Below, piece after piece: positions 17,366-24,364 of a stretch of 47,090 nt of DNA; position 1 is the first letter of the stretch; each line of letters begins with the position of its first letter. The DNA comes from UBA3792 sp964426415 (lineage in GTDB: Bacteria; Bacillota; Clostridia; Christensenellales; CAG-138). The notes under the pieces are model-generated. The model searched no databases and was not told the origin of the DNA. It saw only the letters and a program-made list of their open reading frames with translations. Location of the stretch: NCBI GenBank assembly GCA_964426415.1, contig CAYRQM010000010.1:1-47090 (forward strand), in the 5' to 3' direction. A program made the translations under genes and the position numbers.

Positions 17366-18175
17366 ATGGCAAACTGGAATGACATCAAGATCTACGAGCT
17401 TTCGATCCCCATCGGCGTCAACACGCCGCCGTGGCCCACCTACGAACCCCTTCAAATGAAGTTCTTTAAGCGCCTCGCGCCCAACGGCGCCAACGGCCAG
17501 CTGATGACCCACTCCAATCACGTCGGCACCCACTTGGATGGCCCGCTGCATTTTGACACCGCAGGCCGCGATATGGCTTCCCTTGAGCTGACCAAGCTCT
17601 GCCATCCCGGCGTCGTGGTCGATCTGTCCGACGATCCCGAAATCAGCCGCGATTGGGGCATCTACACCCCCGAAGACATCGAAAAGCGCTGCACCGTCAA
17701 GGAAGGCGACATCCTCATCATCAACACCGGCTACCACAAGTATGGCTGGGATCAGCCCGAAGCCGACGAGCGCCGCTACATGCTGCGTCACCCCGGCCCG
17801 TCGCTGGACTTCATCCAGTGGGTACGCGACAAGAAGCTGGCATGGCTGGGCGTTGACTGCGGCTCTGCAGACCACCCGATGAACACCAAGATCCGCGATT
17901 GGGAGCCCATGGAAGCTGCCAAGTGCGACAAGATGATGCAGGAGCGCTACGGCAAGACCCTCAACGAGATGTATCCGTGGCCCGAGCGCTATCAGGCAAT
18001 GCACCTTGAGCTGTTCTGCAAGCCCTATGAAGCAATCCATGCGGAGTGCCTCGGCGGACAAATCGAAGAGCTCTCCAACAAGCGTGTCGTCATCGGCTGC
18101 TTCCCGTGGAAGCTGGTCGGCGGCGAAAGCTGCATCGCGCGTATCGTTGCCTTCGATGGCTTCGACGACGTGTAA
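17366..18175 (+). CDS. Cyclase-family metal-dependent hydrolase (kynurenine formamidase-like)
   Basis: 269 residues. The family metal motif HxGTHxDxPxH is present as NHVGTHLDGPLHF near residues 52-64. Relatives hydrolyse amide or lactam bonds, for example N-formylkynurenine and isatin, using manganese or zinc. AGGAGG lies 8 nt before the ATG. Between the carbamoyltransferase-like trio and the molybdenum hydroxylase it is a natural candidate for ring opening or amide hydrolysis of a hydroxylated heterocycle (inference). This copy keeps all visible metal ligands. Confidence 0.85.
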   Translation: MANWNDIKIYELSIPIGVNTPPWPTYEPLQMKFFKRLAPNGANGQLMTHSNHVGTHLDGPLHFDTAGRDMASLELTKLCHPGVVVDLSDDPEISRDWGIYTPEDIEKRCTVKEGDILIINTGYHKYGWDQPEADERRYMLRHPGPSLDFIQWVRDKKLAWLGVDCGSADHPMNTKIRDWEPMEAAKCDKMMQERYGKTLNEMYPWPERYQAMHLELFCKPYEAIHAECLGGQIEELSNKRVVIGCFPWKLVGGESCIARIVAFDGFDDV

Positions 18176-18193
18176 TTCCCAAATGGCTTCTTG

Positions 18194-18218
18194 CAGGCGA
18201 CCGTGACCCGGTCGCCTG
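18194..18218 (+). terminator. Strong hairpin between cyclase and hydroxylase genes
   Basis: CAGGCGACCG (18194-18203) and CGGTCGCCTG (18209-18218) form a perfect 10-bp stem with a 5-nt loop. Only a short T stretch follows, so it may be a partial terminator or an mRNA-stabilising stem. Confidence 0.5.
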
Positions 18219-18245
18219 TGATGCTCTTTATACGATATTTTTTGA

Positions 18246-18264
18246 AAAGAATAACGTATTCTTT
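18246..18264. promoter_or_regulatory. Operator-like palindrome upstream of the molybdenum hydroxylase
   Basis: AAAGAATA, ACG, TATTCTTT: perfect 8-bp arms, 30 nt before the start codon of the FAD-subunit gene. No convincing promoter could be fitted around it. Confidence 0.45.
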
Positions 18265-18293
18265 CCCACAATACACACAAAGGAGGCAACCAC

Positions 18294-19142
18294 ATGAGAG
18301 AATTCGAGTACCTGCGTCCGAACACGATTGCGGAGGCGATCTCGCTGCGTCAGCAGTACGGGTCAAAGGCCGTCATCTTGAACGGAGGCACCGATATCGT
18401 CATTCAGCTGCGCGAACGTCTGATCGCGCCTGCGTATGTCATCGATATCAAGCACATCCCCGACCTGAAGGAAATCACCTTCGACGAGCAAAACGGGCTG
18501 ACCATTGGCTGCGGCGTCACGATGAACGCCATCGGCAACGATCCGATCGTGCGCAAGTACTATCCGTACTTGGCGGATGCGGCGCTGTCGGTGGGCAGCA
18601 AGCAGGTGCGCAACCGTGCCACCTGCGCCGGTAACATCATCAACGCGTCGCCGCTGTGCGACACGGGTACGCCGCTGTACTGCATGGACGCAAAGCTCGT
18701 CATGGAAGGGGCAGAGGGCGTGCGCGAAGTGCCGATCCGCGAGTTCATCACCTTCGTCCGCCGCACGGTCTTGAAGCCGGACGAGATTGTGACCGCGATC
18801 AAAGTGCCGTATGCGCCTGCCGCAAAGGGCATTTTCACCAAGGTTTCCCGCCGCAAAGAGGTCGACCTGTCCACCATCTGCGGCACGGTCGTGCAGATTG
18901 GCACATCGTATCGTCTGGCGTTCGGCGCCGTCGCGCCCACGCCCGTTCGGATGCCCAAGACAGAAGCCCTGTTAGAAGGTAAGCCGCTGACCGAAGCGCT
19001 GATCGAAGAAGCTGCAAAGCTGGCGCGCACCGAGGTCTCCCCGATCTCCGATGTGCGTGCGTCCAAGGAATACCGTCTTGACGTGGTCGAGGTCATCGTC
19101 AGAAGAAGCCTCACCGCCTTTTTGAAGGAGGCAACCGCATGA
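18294..19142 (+). CDS. Molybdenum hydroxylase FAD subunit (XdhB/CoxM type)
   Basis: 282 residues. FAD-binding motifs are ILNGGTDIVIQLR near residue 29 and RNRATCAGNIINASPLCD near 106, as in the medium subunit of xanthine dehydrogenase and CO dehydrogenase. It passes electrons from the iron-sulfur subunit to NAD or another acceptor. AAAGGAGG lies 7 nt before the ATG. It ends in an ATGA overlap with the iron-sulfur gene. Gene order is FAD, Fe-S, Mo. Confidence 0.93.
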   Translation: MREFEYLRPNTIAEAISLRQQYGSKAVILNGGTDIVIQLRERLIAPAYVIDIKHIPDLKEITFDEQNGLTIGCGVTMNAIGNDPIVRKYYPYLADAALSVGSKQVRNRATCAGNIINASPLCDTGTPLYCMDAKLVMEGAEGVREVPIREFITFVRRTVLKPDEIVTAIKVPYAPAAKGIFTKVSRRKEVDLSTICGTVVQIGTSYRLAFGAVAPTPVRMPKTEALLEGKPLTEALIEEAAKLARTEVSPISDVRASKEYRLDVVEVIVRRSLTAFLKEATA

Positions 19143-19618
19143 AATATCGTGTCAACTTCTTTGTCAACGACGAACCCGTCGAGCTGTATGTCGATGCAAA
19201 CCGCACCATGCTCAACGTCTTGCGTGAGGACTTGTGCCTTACAGGCTCCAAAGAGGGCTGCGGCGCAGGCGAATGCGGCGCATGCACCGTCATCGTAGAC
19301 GGGCTGCCCGTCAATGCGTGTCTGGTGCTGGCGCCTGAGCTGGACGGCATGCACATCACCACCATCGAAGGGCTTGCCAAGGATGGACAGCTGTCCGTTT
19401 TGCAGCAAAGCTTCATCGACCACACCGCGCTCCAATGCGGGTTCTGCACCCCGGGCTTCATCATGTCGGGCACTGCGCTCCTGATGGAAAATCCCGATCC
19501 GTCCCGTGAGGAGATCGTCCGCGCCATCAGCGGCAACCTGTGCCGCTGCACCGGATACGTTCGCATCATCGAAGCCATCGAAGATGCGGCAAAACGCATG
19601 AAAGGAGGCGTCGAATAA
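19139..19618 (+). CDS. Molybdenum hydroxylase 2Fe-2S subunit
   Basis: 159 residues with two [2Fe-2S] domains: a plant-type ferredoxin motif GCGAGECGACTV with a later Cys in VNACLV, and the helical motif LQCGFCTPGF ... LCRCTGY. The small subunit of xanthine-dehydrogenase-type enzymes, it carries electrons from molybdenum to FAD. AAGGAGG is within the preceding gene, and the stop overlaps the next ATG by 1 nt (TAATG). Confidence 0.95.
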   Translation: MKYRVNFFVNDEPVELYVDANRTMLNVLREDLCLTGSKEGCGAGECGACTVIVDGLPVNACLVLAPELDGMHITTIEGLAKDGQLSVLQQSFIDHTALQCGFCTPGFIMSGTALLMENPDPSREEIVRAISGNLCRCTGYVRIIEAIEDAAKRMKGGVE

Positions 19619-21960
19619 TGGAAGAACTGAAACATGTCGGCAAGGCCTATCCCAGAAGCGACGCCGCCCGTAAGGTAACAGGCACGGCGGAGTATGTAGA
19701 CGACATCCATATGGCAAGAATGCTCCACGCCTACTGCGTGAGAAGCCCCTATGCGCATGCCCGCATTCTGTCCGTCGATACGTCCGCTGCCGAAAAGCTG
19801 CCGGGCGTCAAGTGCGTGATTACGGGCGAAGAATACAAAAAGCGTGTGGGCCTGTATTTGGAAGATCGGTACTTCATCCCCAAGGCGGGCGATACCGCCA
19901 AGTACATGGGCGAAGCCGTCGCCGCAGTCGCCGCCGAATCATTGGAAATTGCGCGGCAAGCGTGCGATCTCATCAAGGTCGAATACGAAGAGCTGCCCGC
20001 CGTGACCAACGCGTTGGAGGGCATGAAGCCCGACGCGCCCATCATCCATCCCGATTTGGGAAGCTACAAGGTCGCGCCGATCTTCTATCCCGAAGCGGGA
20101 ACCAACATCTCCCACCATTACGTACTGCGCAAAGGCGATTTCGAGCAAGCCCGCAAGGACGCCGATTTCGTGTTCGAGCACAGCTACTACATCCCGCATG
20201 TGCAGCACGTTCCGCTGGAGCCCCACGTTTGCGTGGCAAAATACGATCCCGACGGCAAATGCACCGTTTGGGCAAGCTGCCAAAGCCCCTATGCCGTGCG
20301 ACAGGTCTTGAGCGTGGCGTTCAATATGCCGCTCAACAAAATCCGCGTCATTTCGCCCACCGTGGGCGGCGGCTTCGGCTCCAAAGCGGGCACGACGCTG
20401 GAAGGCATCGTCATTGCCTTGGCAAAGCATTGTCAAGGTCGCCCCGTCAAGCTGGCTTACACCCGTGAGGACGAATTCATCAACGCCTACGTTCGCCAAG
20501 GCATGCACGCCACCATCACCACGGCGGTGCGCAAGGACGGCAAAATCTTGGGCGTCAACAACAAATACGTCTGGGACGGCGGTGCATACACCGAGTATGG
20601 CGTCAACATCACCAAAGCAGGCGGATGGGCGTCCGCGGGCCCGTACGACATCGACAACGTTTGGACGGACAGCTATTGCGTCTACACCAACCATCCCGTC
20701 GGCGGCCCGTACCGTGGCTTCGGCATGTGCGAAATCCACTTTGCCATCGAGCAGAACATCGACGAGATTGCCAAAGAAATGGGCGTCTCCGAGGTCGAGA
20801 TTCGCCGCATCAACGGGCTGCGTCCCGGTGGATTCACCGGTATGGGCGAGCATATGGACGTTGCGGGCTATCAAGAATGCCTGGAGACCGTTCTCAAGGA
20901 CATTGACTACGATACGCCCAGCGTACAGCCTGCCGACCCGCACAAGGTGCGCGCCAAGGGCATTGCAGGCGGTTGGAAATCGCCGTCCATGCCTACCAAT
21001 GCAGGCTCCGCAGCCATCATTCGTATGAATGAGGACGGCACGTTCTTCTGCATGAGCAGCGGGCAAGAGATCGGGCAAGGCGCCGCGACGGTGCTGCCGC
21101 AGATCGCCGCAGAAGTGCTTTCCGTTCCGCCCGACAAGATCACGTTCATTTCGGGCGATACCGATTGCGCGCCGTACGAATGGCAGACGGTTGCAAGCCG
21201 TACCACCTACTGTGCGGGCAACGCCATCAAGCTGGCGGCGGAAGACCTGCGCGACAAGATCCTCGACCTTGCCCAAATCAAGATGGGCGCGGTCAAGCGC
21301 GACCTCATGTTGGAAGACGGCTACGTCGTGCATCGCATCTACCCCGAACGGAAGGTTCCGCTGTCCGAGTTCGCGCTGGGGCTGTCGTTCCCCGACGGTT
21401 CGGGCTATGGCGGGCCTGCCATTGGCGTCGGCACGTTTACGCTCGAGAACAACATCAACACCGACAAGAAAACGGGCGTCGCCAAGCATCATCCGGCAGC
21501 GTTTTGGACGATGGGCGTCAACGGCTGTGAAGTCGAGGTCGATACCGAAACGGGTCATGTCAAGGTGCTCAAGATGGCGTCCTGCTTCGACGCAGGCAAG
21601 GTCATCAACCCGGCGCTGTTCTGTGCGCAAAGCGAAGGCGCTATGATTCAAGCCTTGGGCACGGCACTGTTCGAGGAGCTGATCCTCAAGAACGGCAAGT
21701 GCCTCAACAAGAGCTTCGTCGACTACAAGATCCCCACGGCGGACGACATTCCCGAGCTGATTGTCAAGTATGTGGAGCATCCTGAGCCGACAGGCCCTTA
21801 TGGCGCGCGTGGCGTCGGCGAGCCGCTGATGGTGCCCGGTGCCCCGTGCATCGCAAACGCCATCTACAACGCAATCGGCATACGCTTTACCCGTATGCCC
21901 ATTACGCCCGACGTCGTGCTGGCTGCCCTGCGCGTGAAGAATGAAAAAGAAGACAAATAA
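19618..21960 (+). CDS. Molybdenum hydroxylase catalytic subunit (xanthine dehydrogenase family)
   Basis: 780 residues, the usual length for the molybdopterin-binding large subunit. Motifs seen are VGGGFGSKAG, PYRGFGMCE (the substrate-positioning Arg is kept), GQEIGQGAAT, and the catalytic-Glu motif GARGVGEP near residue 730. Members hydroxylate purines, nicotinate, pyrimidines or aldehydes with water-derived oxygen. The first part of RGFGGPQ is present but it ends MCE, unlike classic xanthine dehydrogenases, so the substrate is open. A bidirectional terminator follows. No maturation gene (XdhC type) is in the window. Confidence 0.93.
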   Translation: MEELKHVGKAYPRSDAARKVTGTAEYVDDIHMARMLHAYCVRSPYAHARILSVDTSAAEKLPGVKCVITGEEYKKRVGLYLEDRYFIPKAGDTAKYMGEAVAAVAAESLEIARQACDLIKVEYEELPAVTNALEGMKPDAPIIHPDLGSYKVAPIFYPEAGTNISHHYVLRKGDFEQARKDADFVFEHSYYIPHVQHVPLEPHVCVAKYDPDGKCTVWASCQSPYAVRQVLSVAFNMPLNKIRVISPTVGGGFGSKAGTTLEGIVIALAKHCQGRPVKLAYTREDEFINAYVRQGMHATITTAVRKDGKILGVNNKYVWDGGAYTEYGVNITKAGGWASAGPYDIDNVWTDSYCVYTNHPVGGPYRGFGMCEIHFAIEQNIDEIAKEMGVSEVEIRRINGLRPGGFTGMGEHMDVAGYQECLETVLKDIDYDTPSVQPADPHKVRAKGIAGGWKSPSMPTNAGSAAIIRMNEDGTFFCMSSGQEIGQGAATVLPQIAAEVLSVPPDKITFISGDTDCAPYEWQTVASRTTYCAGNAIKLAAEDLRDKILDLAQIKMGAVKRDLMLEDGYVVHRIYPERKVPLSEFALGLSFPDGSGYGGPAIGVGTFTLENNINTDKKTGVAKHHPAAFWTMGVNGCEVEVDTETGHVKVLKMASCFDAGKVINPALFCAQSEGAMIQALGTALFEELILKNGKCLNKSFVDYKIPTADDIPELIVKYVEHPEPTGPYGARGVGEPLMVPGAPCIANAIYNAIGIRFTRMPITPDVVLAALRVKNEKEDK

Positions 21961-21977
21961 GTCCATATTCCCAAAAA

Positions 21978-22009
21978 CCGCCGCGTACAGCTTTGTGCGC
22001 GGCGGCTTT
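21978..22009. terminator. Bidirectional terminator between the hydroxylase and queT
   Basis: CCGCCGCG (21978-21985) and CGCGGCGG (21998-22005), with T-rich sequence on the plus side and TTTTTGGG on the minus side. Confidence 0.8.
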
Positions 22010-22031
22010 GCATTTTGTGAAAATTAGGACG

Positions 22032-22541
22032 TCAGCTTTTGAACAGCGTGCCGTTGCGGGAAAGCAGAAACAGCAGCGCCATGCCAAGCACGCCGCAGGA
22101 CAGCACTTCGCCCGCACCCACCGTCAGCATCAAGAAGGGGACGGAGTCGGACACGTCGTAGCCGTATGCCAGTACGAACGGGACGATCAACGTGTTGGCG
22201 ACGATGGGCGGCACGGGCGCAAGCCATTTCCATCTGCGCAGCAGGTAGGTGCCGACGGCGCCCAACAGCGTGGCAAGCGTGCCAAAGAGCACATCCCAAA
22301 TCATCACGCCCGATGTGAGCAGGTTCGCCAACAGGCAGCCCAGCGTCAAGCCGGGAATTGCCGCTGCGGAGAAATAGGGGAGAATGGTCAACGCTTCGGA
22401 CACGCGCACTTGAATGACGTTGGTGCCCGAAAGCCCAAACTGTGCCGAAAGCAGCGTCAACACCACATACAGCGCGGCAATGATGCCCGCCGTCGTCAGA
22501 TCGCGGACGCCGATGCGCCGCTTTTTTTGGTAATGTTCCAT
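22032..22541 (-). CDS. queT: QueT-family ECF transporter substrate-binding subunit
   Basis: 169 residues, very hydrophobic with about five to six membrane segments, matching the QueT S-component family for queuosine-precursor uptake. Start at the ATG with GGAG 8 nt upstream; an in-frame GTG 9 nt earlier overlaps the ribosome site. A preQ1-type riboswitch covers the leader and contains that ribosome site, which strongly supports the assignment. It needs an energising EcfA1A2T module, encoded 1.8 kb upstream on the same strand. Confidence 0.92.
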   Translation of the reverse strand: MEHYQKKRRIGVRDLTTAGIIAALYVVLTLLSAQFGLSGTNVIQVRVSEALTILPYFSAAAIPGLTLGCLLANLLTSGVMIWDVLFGTLATLLGAVGTYLLRRWKWLAPVPPIVANTLIVPFVLAYGYDVSDSVPFLMLTVGAGEVLSCGVLGMALLFLLSRNGTLFKS

Positions 22542-22549
22542 TGCATACA

Positions 22550-22592
22550 CTCCATAGTTTTGATTATCGTGAGGATGGTTTCGAACTCACGT
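22550..22592 (-). ncRNA. preQ1-I riboswitch controlling queT
   Basis: On the minus strand, stem GTGAG/CTCAC encloses TTCGAAACCATC, then an A-rich linker and AAAACTATGGAG. The last part matches the preQ1-I 3' pseudoknot tail and overlaps the ribosome site, so ligand binding should hide the SD. It lies directly between promoter and start codon. Confidence 0.85.
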
Positions 22593-22597
22593 TGGGT

Positions 22598-22626
22598 AGT
22601 ATACTACATCATTTCCCAAAGCGCAA
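22598..22626 (-). promoter_or_regulatory. queT promoter
   Basis: Minus-strand TTGCGC (22621-22626), 17 nt, TATACT (22598-22603), just before the riboswitch. Confidence 0.8.
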
Positions 22627-22690
22627 CCTTTGCGGGCAACCTCGCGTATCCGTTTTCGGGCAATGGAACGCGAAAACGTCCCTATCCCGT

Positions 22691-22715
22691 AGGGCCGGAT
22701 AGTATCCGCCCGCCC
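22691..22715. repeat. GGCGGATAGTATCCGCC-type repeat, copy 1
   Basis: A palindromic GGCCGGATAGTATCCGCCCG unit. Related units are at 22842-22882, 31519-31562 and 31686-31722. It forms a composite with the neighbouring GTCAT palindrome. Confidence 0.75.
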
Positions 22716-22750
22716 GTATTTTCACGCGCCCATGCGCAAAAACGATCCTT

Positions 22751-22825
22751 TGTCATCCCGCGCTTTGGCGAAGGATCTCGCGCATAAACGGGAGATTCTT
22801 CGGCACTTCGTGCCTCAGAATGACA
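22751..22825. repeat. Palindromic interspersed repeat, full copy 2
   Basis: A 75-bp element from TGTCATCCCGCG to GCCTCAGAATGACA. It keeps CGAAGGATCTCGC and GGGAGATTCTTC as in the copy at 8108-8184; the arms differ but co-vary as stems. Confidence 0.85.
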
Positions 22826-22841
22826 ACGGGGGAGCTGCGGG

Positions 22842-22882
22842 CAGATGTGTTCTGCCCCTACAAAATGACCACGCGTGGTATG
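22842..22882. repeat. GGGCAGATGTGTTCTGCCCC-type repeat with ACGCGTGGTATG tail
   Basis: The hairpin GGGCAGA/TCTGCCC is followed by CTACAAAATGACCACGCG and TGGTATG. The same tail occurs in reverse orientation at 31515-31548 and, diverged, at 31686-31711. Confidence 0.7.
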
Positions 22883-22900
22883 AAGGAAAGAATGTCCCAA

Positions 22901-22981
22901 CGCCGGCGGGCATTTCACATGGCAAAGCCATATATCACTTGCGCAGCAAATTTCACAAATCCCATGATGGATTTCTTTCAC
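22901..22981. repeat. String of mini-hairpins punctuated by TTTCAC
   Basis: Small hairpins (GCC/GGC at about 22902; GGC-AAA-GCC 22921-22929; TTGC-GCA-GCAA 22939-22949; AAATCC/GGATTT 22957-22974) are each followed by TTTCAC or TATCAC (22913, 22933, 22951, 22976). The stems differ while the spacer is kept. Non-coding. Confidence 0.6.
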
Positions 22982-22985
22982 TGAA

Positions 22986-23018
22986 AAACACACCACTGTT
23001 TTTGACAATGGTGTGTTT
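22986..23018 (-). terminator. tRNA-Ser terminator
   Basis: Minus-strand AAACACACCA and TGGTGTGTTT (a perfect 10-bp pair) followed by TTC, just downstream of the tRNA CCA end. Confidence 0.85.
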
Positions 23019-23021
23019 ATC

Positions 23022-23109
23022 TGGCGGAGAGACTGGGATTTGAACCCAGGGTTCCTTACGGAACACAGCATTTCGAGTGCTGCACCATCGACCTCTCGGA
23101 CATCTCTCC
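23022..23109 (-). tRNA. tRNA-Ser (anticodon CGA)
   Basis: An 88-nt class II tRNA including an encoded CCA. Acceptor pair GGAGAGA/TCTCTCC, anticodon loop CTCGAAA within the stem GCAGCA/TGCTG, a long serine-type variable arm (GTTCC/GGAAC), T-loop GTTCAAATC, discriminator G. It decodes UCG. The gene has its own promoter and terminator. Confidence 0.97.
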
Positions 23110-23122
23110 ATGGCGCTCTGTC

Positions 23123-23151
23123 AGTATACCGCAACCGTTTGCAAATTGCAA
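23123..23151 (-). promoter_or_regulatory. tRNA-Ser promoter
   Basis: Minus-strand TTGCAA (23146-23151), 17 nt, TATACT (23123-23128), immediately after the tadA stop codon. Confidence 0.85.
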
Positions 23152-23601
23152 CTAAAAATTTTGTGTGCGCTTCTCTTGAAAAAACTGCTGCAGCAGCGCC
23201 TTGCATGCGTCCTCCAACACGCCGCCGATGGTTTCGATGCTGTGATAAAACCAATGGTCGCCAAGATCCACCCGTGAGCCGCAGCAGCCGCACGTTGGGT
23301 CGAACGCACCAAAGACAAGGCGGGGGAGACGCAGCGCAAGCAACGCGCCCGTACACATGGCGCACGGCTCCATCGTCACATACAGCGTGCAGCCCTGCAG
23401 CGATCCGAGCGCCTTGTACGCTTCCCTTGCAGCAAGAAATTCGGCGTGCGCGGTGGGGTCGCTGTTCTTCTCGCAAAGGTTATGCGCACGGGCAACCACC
23501 TGTCCGTCCTTGACGACGACCGCGCCGACGGGTACTTCGTCCTCGAAAGTCGCTTGCTGCGCCTCTAAAAGCGCCAAACGCATCCACTTCGCATCACACA
23601 C
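23152..23601 (-). CDS. tadA: tRNA-specific adenosine deaminase TadA
   Basis: 149 residues; converts A34 to inosine in tRNA-Arg(ACG). The zinc/catalytic motifs HAE (His52, Glu54) and PCAMC (Cys80, Cys83) are intact, and the C-terminal helix ACKALLQQFFQEKR is typical. The best start is GTG at 23601, 9 nt after AGGAGG. A TTG further upstream lies before that ribosome site. It overlaps truA by 8 nt, so two tRNA-modifying enzymes are coupled, next to a tRNA gene. Confidence 0.94.
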   Translation of the reverse strand: MCDAKWMRLALLEAQQATFEDEVPVGAVVVKDGQVVARAHNLCEKNSDPTAHAEFLAAREAYKALGSLQGCTLYVTMEPCAMCTGALLALRLPRLVFGAFDPTCGCCGSRVDLGDHWFYHSIETIGGVLEDACKALLQQFFQEKRTQNF

Positions 23602-24364
23602 GGGAAAGTACCTCCTGCGTGTCAAAATCGGGGTATTGCACCCTTTTTAGCGTCAGCCCGTGGGGCGGCGCCGTCGCGCCCGCATCGGTGCGCTTGCCGC
23701 TGCTGATTGCCGTTTCCATGTCGGAGACGGGCCGCTTGTGTGCGCCAATCTCTAACATCGTGCCCACAAGGATGCGTACCATGTTGTATAGGAAGCCGTT
23801 GCCTGCCACCGTATAGCGCAAAAAGCAGCCGTCCTGCGTCCACTCGGAGCGCGTCACGGTGCGCACAGTGTCCTCGATGGTGGTGCCGGCGGACATGCAT
23901 GCGTGAAAGTCGTGCGTGCCAAGCACCGCCGCTGCCGCCTGCTGCATGGCAGGCAAGTCAGGAACGGTGTGCAGCTGCAGCGCGTATCTGCGTGAAAAGA
24001 CGTCGGCGTGCGCGCCCAAATGCACCGTGTAAGTATATTCCTTTTGCTTGGCACAAAACCGTGCGTGAAACGCGGGATCGCAGGTTTCGGCATACAGCAC
24101 GCGAATGTCGTCGGGCAAATGCGTGTTGAGCGCAATGGCAAATTTGTCGGACGCCATCCGCGCTTCCGTATCGAAATGCGCCACCTGTGCGGCTGCGTGT
24201 ACGCCGCTGTCGGTACGCCCCGAACCGTGCAGCGCGGTGCGTGCGCCCGTCACCTCGAACAGCGCTTTTTCTATTGTTTCCTGCACGGAGACGCCGTTGG
24301 GCTGCGTCTGCCAGCCCACATAGTCGGTGCCGTCGTAGGCAAGAATCAAGCGAACACGTTTCAT
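23594..24364 (-). CDS. truA: tRNA pseudouridine(38-40) synthase TruA
   Basis: 256 residues. Makes pseudouridine in the anticodon stem-loop. The catalytic aspartate is in GSGRTDSGVHA (Asp52). Further family motifs are YDGTDYVGWQ at the N-terminus and GNGFLYNMVRILVGT. It starts on the last base of the ecfT stop codon (TGATG). The order ecfA1-ecfA2-ecfT-truA is widely conserved in Firmicutes. Confidence 0.97.
   Translation of the reverse strand: MKRVRLILAYDGTDYVGWQTQPNGVSVQETIEKALFEVTGARTALHGSGRTDSGVHAAAQVAHFDTEARMASDKFAIALNTHLPDDIRVLYAETCDPAFHARFCAKQKEYTYTVHLGAHADVFSRRYALQLHTVPDLPAMQQAAAAVLGTHDFHACMSAGTTIEDTVRTVTRSEWTQDGCFLRYTVAGNGFLYNMVRILVGTMLEIGAHKRPVSDMETAISSGKRTDAGATAPPHGLTLKRVQYPDFDTQEVLSRV

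Noticed and set aside
11072..18175. Horizontal acquisition of the catabolic cluster
   Set aside because: No integrase, IS, tRNA junction or clear base-composition break could be seen by eye; a codon-usage computation would be needed to support it.
22751..22981. CRISPR array or attenuator series
   Set aside because: Repeats are not direct, spacing is irregular and no cas genes occur; they are palindromic interspersed elements.
22734..23476. Minus- and plus-strand open frames over the repeats, tRNA and tadA
   Set aside because: They run through the tRNA-Ser gene and repeat elements, with no ribosome sites or recognisable families.
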